Below are positions 1 through 5,122 of a stretch of 5,122 nucleotides of DNA, one piece after another (position 1 is the first letter of the stretch; the number at the start of each line of letters is the position of its first letter). Source of the DNA: Reyranella sp. (GTDB lineage: Bacteria; Pseudomonadota; Alphaproteobacteria; Reyranellales; Reyranellaceae); contig JADHLS010000493.1 in NCBI GenBank assembly GCA_016780605.1, positions 1 through 5,122 of the forward strand, given 5' to 3'. Made by a program: the position numbers and the translations under genes. The notes under the pieces are model-generated. The model did no database searches and was not told where the DNA came from. It saw only the letters and a program-made list of their open reading frames with translations.

Positions 1-360
1 CCGATCATCTTCGCCTTCCACGGCTATCCGTGGCTGATCCACCGGCTGACCTATCGGCGCCACGGCCACGACAATCTCCATGTGCGCGGCTACAAGGAAG
101 AGGGTACCACGACGACGCCGTTCGACATGTGCGTGCTGAACGATCTCGACCGTTTCCATTTGGTGGGCGCCGTGATCGACCGGCTGCCCAGCCTCGGTGC
201 TCGGGCGGCTTATGCCAAGCAGGCGATCCGCGACAAGCTCATCGAGCATCGCCAGTACGTTACGCGGTACGGCGACGATATGCCGGAGATCAGCGGCTGG
301 CGGTGGGGAGGGCGCGCGACGTCCGGAGGCGGCGGCTCGACCGTGGCCGACAATGTCTGA
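1..360 (+). CDS. xfp: Phosphoketolase (Xfp), C-terminal fragment; 5' end outside window
   Basis: This is the last 119 codons of a thiamine-diphosphate-dependent phosphoketolase, a cytoplasmic enzyme that splits xylulose-5-phosphate and/or fructose-6-phosphate with phosphate to give acetyl phosphate plus glyceraldehyde-3-P or erythrose-4-P. The reading frame is open from base 1 and ends at TGA 358-360. Visible family signatures are [15 protein letters not shown] (residues 6-20 of the fragment), [20 protein letters not shown] (23-42) and [10 protein letters not shown], all characteristic of the phosphoketolase C-terminal domain, followed by the usual [15 protein letters not shown] tail. The last 17 or so residues are a Gly/Ser/Thr-rich extension after the SGWRW stretch, where I expect many family members to end. 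The stop overlaps the glgP start (ATG 353), which points to cotranscription. Substrate preference (X5P only, or also F6P) cannot be read from this fragment. Confidence 0.96.
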   Translation, partial: PIIFAFHGYPWLIHRLTYRRHGHDNLHVRGYKEEGTTTTPFDMCVLNDLDRFHLVGAVIDRLPSLGARAAYAKQAIRDKLIEHRQYVTRYGDDMPEISGWRWGGRATSGGGGSTVADNV

Positions 361-2827
361 GGCATTGCGAAAGAAGACCATGACGTCCGCCGCCGAAGCG
401 CGGAACACGCCGGCGTTTGCTGAGGTCGACGGGTTGTTCGAGCGCCATCTGATGTTCGACAACGTCGCCGACAGGACCGAGGTCGGCCTGCGTCAGCAAT
501 ACGACGCCCTCGCCCGGTCGGTGCGCGATATCCTCTCGCAGCGCTGGCGGCGCACGCAGCAAACCTACGATCGCGAGAATCCCAAGCGGGTCTATTACCT
601 TTCGTTGGAATTCCTGATCGGCCGGTCGCTGTCCAACAACATCCTCAACCTGCGTCTCGATCCCGTGATCCAGCGTGTCATCAAGGCCAACCAGCTCGAC
701 TGGACGGCTATCCTTGAAGAGGAGCCCGACGCCGGTCTCGGCAATGGCGGCCTCGGCCGTCTCGCGGCCTGCTTCCTGGATTCGATGGCGACGATGCAGT
801 TGCCGGCGATGGGCTACGGGCTGCGCTACGAATACGGGATCTTCCGCCAGAGCATCGAGAATGGCTGGCAGCGCGAGCAGCCGGACAACTGGCTGAGATA
901 CCCCGACCCTTGGGAGGTTGCCCGGCTCCAGGAGACGGTCGAATTCAAGCTCGACTGTTCGTTCGAGGTGTACGAGGGGACGCTCCGCGCGAAGTTCGGT
1001 AGTCCGTCCACCGTATTCGGTGTTCCCTACGACCGGCCGATCGTCGGCTACGGCGGCCGGACCATCAACACGCTTCGGCTATGGGCGGCCGGCACACCCG
1101 ATGTCTTCGACCTTCAGGCATTCAGCACCGGCGCGTTCGTAACGGCCCTCGCCAAGCGACTCGCGGCCGATTCGATCACCCGGGTCCTCTATCCCGACGA
1201 TTCGACGACCTTGGGGCGCGGGCTGCGCTTCGTGCAGGAGTATTTCCTGGTCGCCTGTTCGCTGGCGGATCTCGTACGGCGCTTCCGTCGATACAACGCC
1301 GACTGGAATGCGCTGCCGGAGAAGGCCGCAATCCAGCTCAACGACACCCATCCCAGCCTGGCCATCCCGGAATTGATGCGGATCCTGCTCGACCAGGCCG
1401 GCCTTGGATGGGACCAGGCCTGGGACATTTCCAGGCGAACGCTGGCCTATACCAACCACACCCTGCTGCCCGAGGCCTTGGAGAAATGGCCGCTGCGATG
1501 GTTCGAGCTGATGCTGCCGCGCCATCTCGAGATCATCCTCGACATCAACCAGCGCCTCCTGGAAGAGGTGCGCGCACGCTTCCCGGGCGAGCAGGATCGG
1601 GTCTCGCGGATAAGCCTGGTCGAGGAAGATGGTGAGCGCAGAATTCGCATGGCCAACCTTGCTGTCGTGGGCTCGCACAGCACGAACGGGGTTGCGGCGA
1701 TCCATACGGGGTTGCTGCGGTCGTCCACGCTGAAGGATCTCGCCGACCTCTTCCCCGACCGCTTCAACAACAAGACGAACGGCATCTCGCCCCGGCGCTG
1801 GCTTCTGGCCGCCAACCCGGCCCTTGCCGGCCACATCACCGAGGCGATCGGCGATGGCTGGATCACCGACCTGGATGAGCTCGCGAAGTTGAAGCCGTTC
1901 GCCGACGATACGGGTTTTCGCGATACCGTCCGCCTGGCCAGGCGCCAGTCCAAGGCGCGTTTCGCCGACTGGCTGAACACGACCGCCGGCGTCGCCATCG
2001 ACCCGGACTCCATTTTCGACAGCCAGGTCAAACGTATCCACGAGTACAAACGCCAATTGCTGAACGGGCTGCGCGTCGTCGTCCTGTACAATCGGTTGCG
2101 CGAGGCGCCGCATATCGCCATGGCGCCGCGCACGTTCTTCTTCTCCGGCAAGGCGGCGCCCGCCTATCGCCTGGCCAAGCTGATCATCAAGTTCCTCAAC
2201 AACCTGGCCGAGACGGTCAACGCCGATCCGGCAATGAAGGGCCGCTTGAAGGTCGTTTTCCTGCCCGAGTATTGCGTGTCGCTGGCCGAGCGCCTGATCC
2301 CGGCGACCGACATCTCCAATCAGATTTCGACCGCCGGCTATGAGGCGAGCGGCACCAGCAACATGAAGTTCATGATGAACGGCGCTTTGACCCTCGGTAC
2401 CCGCGATGGCGCCACGATCGAGATGGCCGAGGCCGCGGGAGAGGAGAACTTCTTCCTGTTCGGGCTGAGCGCGGACCAGGTGGCGGCCAACCGCAGCTGG
2501 TACAGCCCGCAGTGGCACTACGACAACGAGCCCGACACGCGCATGGCGCTCGATCTGATCTTCTCCGATCACTTCAATGCCAGCGAACCCGGCATCTTCG
2601 AGCCATTGCGCGAACCGTTGCTCACGCGCGACCACTACATGCACCTGGCCGATCTTGCCTCCTACCTCGAGGCCGACCGGCGCCTGCTAGAACTGCACGG
2701 CGATCCGCAGGAGTGGGGCCGAAAGGCGATCCTGAACATCGCAAGCTCCGGGCGCTTCTCCAGCGATCGCACGATCGCCGAATACGCCGCCGAGATCTGG
2801 AACGCGAAGCAGTGCCCGGTGCCGTGA
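353..2827 (+). CDS. glgP: Glycogen/alpha-glucan phosphorylase
   Basis: GlgP is a PLP-dependent cytoplasmic GT35 enzyme that phosphorolyses alpha-1,4-glucan chains to glucose-1-phosphate. From ATG 353 it is 824 aa, the normal bacterial length. Motifs in order are YYLSLEF (81-87), GLGNGGLG (128-135), NDTHPS with the catalytic-site His333 (equivalent to rabbit His377), [25 protein letters not shown], and [10 protein letters not shown] with Lys560, Arg561 and Lys566 (rabbit 568, 569, 574). The PLP signature [13 protein letters not shown] follows, with PLP-lysine Lys672, and the C-terminal [19 protein letters not shown] is intact. No gap or frameshift is seen. The start is uncertain. ATG 353 overlaps the xfp stop by 8 bases (ATGTCTGA) and suits coupling, but has no good ribosome site. 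ATG 380 (815 aa) has purine-rich GAAAGAAGA just upstream. An in-frame ATG at 197 lies deep in xfp and is rejected. No N-terminal phosphorylation-site extension like that of animal enzymes is seen. Cotranscription with xfp suggests glycogen carbon feeding the phosphoketolase route. Confidence 0.97.
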   Translation: MSEALRKKTMTSAAEARNTPAFAEVDGLFERHLMFDNVADRTEVGLRQQYDALARSVRDILSQRWRRTQQTYDRENPKRVYYLSLEFLIGRSLSNNILNLRLDPVIQRVIKANQLDWTAILEEEPDAGLGNGGLGRLAACFLDSMATMQLPAMGYGLRYEYGIFRQSIENGWQREQPDNWLRYPDPWEVARLQETVEFKLDCSFEVYEGTLRAKFGSPSTVFGVPYDRPIVGYGGRTINTLRLWAAGTPDVFDLQAFSTGAFVTALAKRLAADSITRVLYPDDSTTLGRGLRFVQEYFLVACSLADLVRRFRRYNADWNALPEKAAIQLNDTHPSLAIPELMRILLDQAGLGWDQAWDISRRTLAYTNHTLLPEALEKWPLRWFELMLPRHLEIILDINQRLLEEVRARFPGEQDRVSRISLVEEDGERRIRMANLAVVGSHSTNGVAAIHTGLLRSSTLKDLADLFPDRFNNKTNGISPRRWLLAANPALAGHITEAIGDGWITDLDELAKLKPFADDTGFRDTVRLARRQSKARFADWLNTTAGVAIDPDSIFDSQVKRIHEYKRQLLNGLRVVVLYNRLREAPHIAMAPRTFFFSGKAAPAYRLAKLIIKFLNNLAETVNADPAMKGRLKVVFLPEYCVSLAERLIPATDISNQISTAGYEASGTSNMKFMMNGALTLGTRDGATIEMAEAAGEENFFLFGLSADQVAANRSWYSPQWHYDNEPDTRMALDLIFSDHFNASEPGIFEPLREPLLTRDHYMHLADLASYLEADRRLLELHGDPQEWGRKAILNIASSGRFSSDRTIAEYAAEIWNAKQCPVP

Positions 2828-2832
2828 GTTTA

Positions 2833-2878
2833 CCTCATCCTGAGGAGCCGCGCGAAGCGCGGCGTCTCGAAGGATGGG
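2833..2878 (+). repeat. Palindromic repeat unit 1 (46 nt hairpin)
   Basis: This unit lies 5 bases after the glgP stop. It folds on itself: outer stem CATCCT (2836-2841) with AGGATG (2871-2876), then GAG/CTC (2842-2844 with 2866-2868), then an apical 7-bp stem GCCGCGC (2847-2853) with GCGCGGC (2857-2863) closed by a GAA loop. The CCTGAGGAGC...GTCTCGAAGG pattern resembles dispersed intergenic palindromes I recall from alphaproteobacterial genomes; copy number here cannot be tested. There is no T-tract after it, so it is not a classical intrinsic terminator, but it could stabilise or end the glgP mRNA. Confidence 0.85.
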
Positions 2879-2895
2879 AGCCAGTCCTGGTGTCG

Positions 2896-2939
2896 CCCAC
2901 CCTTCGAGACGCGCCCTTCGGGCGCTCCTCAGGGTGAGG
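2896..2939 (-). repeat. Palindromic repeat unit 2 (44 nt hairpin), inverted copy of unit 1
   Basis: Read on the minus strand, this matches unit 1 in the 14-base left flank and the 15-base right flank with one difference each. Its apical stem is 6 bp rather than 7 (+ strand GCGCCC 2911-2916 with GGGCGC 2920-2925), and the loop is GAA on the minus strand, as in unit 1. Its own outer stem is CACCCT (2898-2903) with AGGGTG (2931-2936). The 17-base spacer to unit 1 (2879-2895) contains the small palindrome CCAGTCCTGG. The two units could also pair with each other into one long imperfect hairpin spanning 2833-2939. Confidence 0.85.
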
Positions 2940-2945
2940 TTGGGC

Positions 2946-2993
2946 TTGATCTATCCATCATATTGGAAGATGATCCAATATCATGGATATCAA
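2946..2993 (+). promoter_or_regulatory. Inverted-repeat operator/promoter spanning the regulator start codon
   Basis: The core arms are 2953-2967 (ATCCATCATATTGGA) and 2974-2988 (TCCAATATCATGGAT). They are complementary at 14 of 15 positions around the 6-base centre AGATGA. The match extends further: TTGAT (2946-2950) faces ATCAA (2989-2993) with a 2-base bulge. The AT-rich block stands out from its GC-rich surroundings. A possible sigma-70 promoter lies inside it: -35 TTGATC (2946-2951), 17-base spacer, -10 GATGAT (2969-2974, weak). The ATG at 2983 is within the right arm. I infer an operator for the downstream HTH regulator (autoregulation); binding is not shown by sequence alone. The repeat itself is seen directly, while the promoter boxes are only moderate matches. 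Confidence 0.7.
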
Positions 2994-3546
2994 CGATCGT
3001 ATCGCCGCGCGCGTGCGTCAGATCCGTGCCGAGCGCGGGCTGTCGCTGGAAGCACTGGCCGAGGGTTCGGGTGTCAGCCGCTCGATGATCTCGCTGATCG
3101 AGCGCGGCGAGAGCAGCCCGACGGCGGTGGTGCTGGAGAAGCTGGCGACCGGGCTCGGCGTGCCGCTGGCCTCGCTGTTCGACACGCCGGCGGCGGCGGC
3201 CGATCCGGTGTCGCGCCGCAAGGACCAGGTCGAATGGCGCGACCCCGCCTCGGGCTATGTCCGGCGCAATGTCTCGCCTCCCGGCTTTCCGTCGCCCATA
3301 CAGATCGTCGAGGTCGTCTTTCCGGCGGGCGCACGAGTGGCCTACGAGACCGGGCCGCGGCCCGGCGTGCAGTACCAGCAGATCTGGGTACTGCAGGGAA
3401 CGCTCGAGGTGACGGTGGACGAGACGCGGCACGAGCTTCGCGCCGGCGACTGCCTTGCCATGGTGGTCGACCGGCGGATCACCTTCCGCAATCGCACATC
3501 CAAGCCGGCTCGCTACGCGGTGGTCATCGATCATCGGCCAGCTTGA
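2983..3546 (+). CDS. XRE-family HTH regulator with C-terminal cupin domain
   Basis: A 187-aa predicted cytoplasmic DNA-binding regulator. Residues about 7-66 form a Cro/C1-type HTH: LSLEALAEGSGVSRSMISLIERGESSPTA is split over helix 2 (21-27) and the recognition helix (32-39), with the typical SxIERGxSSPT turn. An Ala/Pro linker (68-75) leads to a cupin fold at about 105-185, with IWVLQGTLEVTV (134-145), the LRAGDCLAM turn (152-160) and ITFRNRTSKPARYAVV (166-181). The usual metal-binding HxH of cupin motif 1 is absent (YQQIW at 131-135), so the pocket probably binds a small ligand without the standard metal site. The start is well fixed: an in-frame TGA at 2971-2973 blocks any upstream extension, and ATG 2983 is the first start after it. 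There is no Shine-Dalgarno sequence, so a leaderless or very short-leader mRNA is likely. The TGA overlaps the next gene's ATG (TGATG). It probably controls itself and the transporter; ligand unknown. Confidence 0.9.
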   Translation: MDINDRIAARVRQIRAERGLSLEALAEGSGVSRSMISLIERGESSPTAVVLEKLATGLGVPLASLFDTPAAAADPVSRRKDQVEWRDPASGYVRRNVSPPGFPSPIQIVEVVFPAGARVAYETGPRPGVQYQQIWVLQGTLEVTVDETRHELRAGDCLAMVVDRRITFRNRTSKPARYAVVIDHRPA

Positions 3547-4382
3547 TGGACGCCCTCGACGTCGCTGCTGCGCTCGCGAGCGCCCTGCTGCATGCGAGCT
3601 GGAATGCCGCGGTGAAGGCGAGCCGCGATCCACCGCGGGTCATGACCGCGCAGATGCTCCTGAGTGCGGTGCTGGTCCTGCCGGGTCTGCTGTGGTCCGG
3701 CTTGCCGCCGCTCGGCGCGTGGCCGTGGATCGCGGGCTCGACCTTGCTGAACGTCGTCACCGTGACCGCGCTGCTGCGCGGCTATGAGCTGGGCGGCTTC
3801 GGGCTCGTCTATCCCGTCGCCCGCGCCATCGCGGTCCTTCTGGTCGTGCCGCTGGTTGCGGTGGTCGCTGGCGGCTTGCCGGGTGCCGCGGCGCTGGGCG
3901 GCATCGCCATCGTCGCCCTGTCGCTCGCCGTGCTCGCCTGGGACACCGTGCGCGATCGCGGCGTTCCCCTGCAGGCACTGGCGTGGATCCTCGTCGCAGG
4001 CCTCGGTGCCGCCGGCTACATCCTGTGTGATGCGCAAGGCGTGCGCACCTCGGGCACGCCATGGGCCTATGGCTTCGTCGTCTCGATCACCAATGCCGCG
4101 GCAATGTGCTGGCGTCAGCGCCGCAACGGTCCGCCTTGGCGGCAGCTGCACGGTCAGTGGTCGGTCGCTCTTCCGGCAGCCCTCGCTTCCGTTGCATCGT
4201 ATCTGCTGATCCTCTGGGTCTGGGGCCATGCCCCGATCGCGCCGGCTGCGGCGCTGCGCGACACCAGTGCCGTGTTCGCCATCCTGATCGCCGTCATCTG
4301 GCTGAAGGAGCCGTTCACGCGCACGCGCATCCTCGCCGTGCTTCTGGCGGCGATGGCAATACCTCTGCTGCGGTTGGGGTGA
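3546..4382 (+). CDS. EamA/DMT-superfamily transporter, 10 TM
   Basis: A 278-aa, highly hydrophobic predicted inner-membrane protein with about ten transmembrane segments (roughly 4-20, 33-50, 59-78, 86-108, 115-132, 143-161, 172-188, 206-227, 240-253, 260-277), the full length for the drug/metabolite transporter superfamily. Family hallmarks are HASWNAAVK (16-24) in helix 1, GLVYPVARA (86-94) closing the first EamA repeat region, and ALRDTSAVFAILIAVIWLKE (236-255) in the second repeat, with the characteristic LxExxxxxR-like segment before the last helix. The ATG at 3546 overlaps the regulator stop (TGATG), with no clear Shine-Dalgarno, so translation is probably coupled. A longer frame open upstream of 3546 is only read-through of the regulator region and lacks transporter features. 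Family members export or import amino acids, sugars, nucleotides or other metabolites; the substrate cannot be read here. Pairing with an HTH-cupin regulator suggests ligand-induced export. Confidence 0.93.
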   Translation: MDALDVAAALASALLHASWNAAVKASRDPPRVMTAQMLLSAVLVLPGLLWSGLPPLGAWPWIAGSTLLNVVTVTALLRGYELGGFGLVYPVARAIAVLLVVPLVAVVAGGLPGAAALGGIAIVALSLAVLAWDTVRDRGVPLQALAWILVAGLGAAGYILCDAQGVRTSGTPWAYGFVVSITNAAAMCWRQRRNGPPWRQLHGQWSVALPAALASVASYLLILWVWGHAPIAPAAALRDTSAVFAILIAVIWLKEPFTRTRILAVLLAAMAIPLLRLG

Positions 4383-4432
4383 TCGATCACAGGCCGGACA
4401 GGTCTGTTGCCGCAAGGCCGATCGAAGGATAA

Positions 4433-4454
4433 TGCCGGGGCGGCTGCCCCAGCA
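4433..4454 (+). terminator. GC-rich hairpin, possible weak terminator of the regulator-transporter operon
   Basis: Stem GGGGC (4437-4441) with GCCCC (4446-4450), loop GGCT, extended past one C/A mismatch by TGC (4433-4435) with GCA (4452-4454). It lies 51 bases after the transporter stop. No T-run follows, so intrinsic termination is doubtful; it could equally be a leader structure of the GYD mRNA. Confidence 0.35.
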
Positions 4455-4510
4455 CATTCCGGGCAGTCGCAAGCGCGTGCCACGTGTCGAGTCCGTTCCC
4501 AATCGATCGA

Positions 4511-4517
4511 GGGAGGG
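4511..4517 (+). promoter_or_regulatory. Strong ribosome binding site of the GYD gene
   Basis: GGGAGGG lies 5 bases before ATG 4523. It is the only strong Shine-Dalgarno site I see before a gene start in this window, and it decides the start of the GYD-domain gene against an in-frame ATG at 4484 that has no such site. Confidence 0.85.
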
Positions 4518-4522
4518 TAACG

Positions 4523-4816
4523 ATGGCGACCTATTGCGTGCTGGGAAGCTTCACCGAACAGGGAGTCCGCAACGCCAAGGACTCGCCCAAGCGGGCCGAA
4601 GCGTTCAAGGAGATGGCGAGGAAATGCGGGGTGACGGTCAAGGACGTCTACTGGGCCCAAGGCCAGTATGACGTCATCTCCATCCTGGAGGCGTCGGACG
4701 ACCTTGCCGTCACGTCGCTGGCGTTGAGTCTCGGCGCGCTGGGCAACATACGCACCCAGACATTGCGCCTGTTCTCGGCCGCCGACATGAAGGAAATCAT
4801 CGAGAAGATGGCGTAG
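4523..4816 (+). CDS. GYD-domain protein
   Basis: A 97-aa small, soluble, predicted cytoplasmic protein that is essentially one GYD domain. It starts with a beta-strand-like MATYCVLGSFTEQGVRNAKD, typical of the family (a strand ending in T-x-x-G, then a helix with KR-A-x-x-F). The defining turn is YWAQGQYDV (43-51), with Gly47, Tyr49 and Asp50, followed by a second strand (VISILEA) and the terminal strand region NIRTQTLRLFSA. The fold resembles ferredoxin-like dimeric alpha/beta proteins; the family's biochemical role is not established, so no function is given. The start at ATG 4523 is set by GGGAGGG 5 bases upstream; an upstream in-frame ATG (4484) adds 13 residues unlike the family. Its last 20 bases overlap the 3' end of the convergent minus-strand gene. 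There is no evident functional link to the regulator-transporter pair. Confidence 0.9.
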   Translation: MATYCVLGSFTEQGVRNAKDSPKRAEAFKEMARKCGVTVKDVYWAQGQYDVISILEASDDLAVTSLALSLGALGNIRTQTLRLFSAADMKEIIEKMA

Positions 4817-5122
4817 CGCCACGGCGCAGCAGGTAGGTGTCCATGATCCAGCCGTGGGCGCGGCGTGCTTCACTGCGCCGGCGATGGATCTCGTCGGCGA
4901 CGTCCTTCACCTTGCCCGCGATCAGGATCTCGTCGGGCGTGCCGAGATAGGCGCCCCAGTAGATGTCGACGTCCCCATGGAGCTTGGAGTCGACGAAGCG
5001 GCGATAGGTGTCCTCGCCGTCGAGCAGCACCACCACGCTGTCGACGCCGGGCGGAAAGCCGTTGGCGAGCCTGCGGCCCGTGGTGATGGTCACCGCCTCG
5101 GCGACCCGGTTGAGCGGGATCT
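4797..5122 (-). CDS. Conserved-looking protein of unknown function, C-terminal fragment
   Basis: The last 107 codons of a minus-strand gene whose start is beyond the right edge. The frame is open from 5120 down to the TGA at 4799-4797. A GTG at 5093-5091 is an internal valine, because the frame continues upstream without a stop (IPLNRVAEAV...). Composition and codon use look like a real gene: a VDSVVVLLDG strand, a DIYWGAYLGTPDEILIAGK stretch, then an amphipathic, Arg-rich helix (VADEIHRRRSEARRAH) and a short tail (GWIMDTYLLRRG). The GTPDE...VADEI arrangement faintly recalls the C-terminal end of luciferase-like flavin oxidoreductases, but I do not recognise the family and assign no function. 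It converges on the GYD gene with a 20-base tail-to-tail overlap and no terminator between them. Confidence 0.75.
   Translation of the reverse strand, partial: IPLNRVAEAVTITTGRRLANGFPPGVDSVVVLLDGEDTYRRFVDSKLHGDVDIYWGAYLGTPDEILIAGKVKDVADEIHRRRSEARRAHGWIMDTYLLRRGATPSSR

Larger units (their letters stand above)
4383..4522 (+). other. Intergenic region between transporter and GYD gene
   Basis: This is a 140-base gap with no convincing gene. It contains GATCGATC at 4381-4388 (touching the transporter stop), related CGATCGA strings near 4419 and 4504, a GC-rich hairpin at 4433-4454, and a possible weak promoter: TTGCCG (4407-4412) and GATAAT (4428-4433), whose 15-base spacing is shorter than ideal. 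The GATAAT is a good -10 match; the -35 is poor. If used, it would give the GYD gene its own promoter with a leader of about 80 bases that contains the hairpin. Confidence 0.4.

Noticed and set aside
197..352. Upstream extension of glgP to ATG 197
   Set aside because: It would overlap xfp by over 160 bases, and the added residues are low-complexity and unlike the GlgP N-terminus.
1079..2644. Long minus-strand open frame (521 codons) antisense to glgP
   Set aside because: It is a mirror frame of a highly conserved GC-rich gene; its translation shows no recognisable domain, while the + strand encodes intact GlgP motifs throughout.
2833..2939. Intrinsic terminator or CRISPR-like array
   Set aside because: The hairpins are strong but no T-tract follows either one. 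There are only two units, in opposite orientation with a palindromic spacer, unlike CRISPR direct repeats.
2874..3545. Upstream extension of the transporter frame through the regulator gene
   Set aside because: The frame is open only because of GC-rich codon bias; the XRE-cupin protein in the other frame is clearly the real product, and the EamA N-terminal helix begins at 3546.
3531..4502. Minus-strand open frame of 323 codons opposite the transporter
   Set aside because: The translation is Arg/Gln/Asp-rich with no domain, the expected shadow of a hydrophobic GC-rich gene.
4154..4873. Minus-strand open frame of 239 codons across the transporter end, the gap and the GYD gene
   Set aside because: It runs antisense through two supported genes and the intergenic gap, with no family signature; a shadow frame.

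Overview
The window is GC-rich with strong third-position G/C bias. Gene content and protein style fit an alphaproteobacterium (Rhizobiales/Rhodospirillales-like). This rests on the protein sequences and on a palindromic repeat of a type I associate with such genomes; I could not run a search.

Left part (1-2827, + strand) is a carbon-storage module. It holds the C-terminal end of a phosphoketolase (xfp) followed, with an 8-base overlap, by a complete glycogen phosphorylase (glgP). GlgP releases glucose-1-phosphate from glycogen. Phosphoketolase cleaves xylulose-5-P or fructose-6-P to acetyl phosphate. Together they suggest a route from stored glycogen to acetyl-P.

Middle (2828-2982) is an intergenic region with two distinct structures. 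The first is a pair of about 45-base palindromic repeat units in inverted orientation, with compensated base changes in their stems. The second is a separate AT-rich inverted repeat that spans the likely promoter and the start codon of the next gene.

Right-centre (2983-4382, + strand) is a two-gene operon. An XRE-type HTH plus cupin regulator is joined by a TGATG stop/start overlap to a 10-helix EamA/DMT-family transporter. The arrangement suggests a ligand-responsive, self-controlled regulator with its export or import partner; the ligand is unknown.

Right end: a 140-base gap with a small GC-rich hairpin (4383-4522), a small GYD-domain protein with a strong ribosome binding site (4523-4816), and a convergent minus-strand gene of unknown function. 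That last gene runs off the window and overlaps the GYD gene tail to tail by 20 bases.

No RNA gene, CRISPR array, insertion sequence or phage gene was seen. Most of the window is ordinary chromosomal content. The two inverted-repeat structures between glgP and the regulator are the parts most worth a second look.
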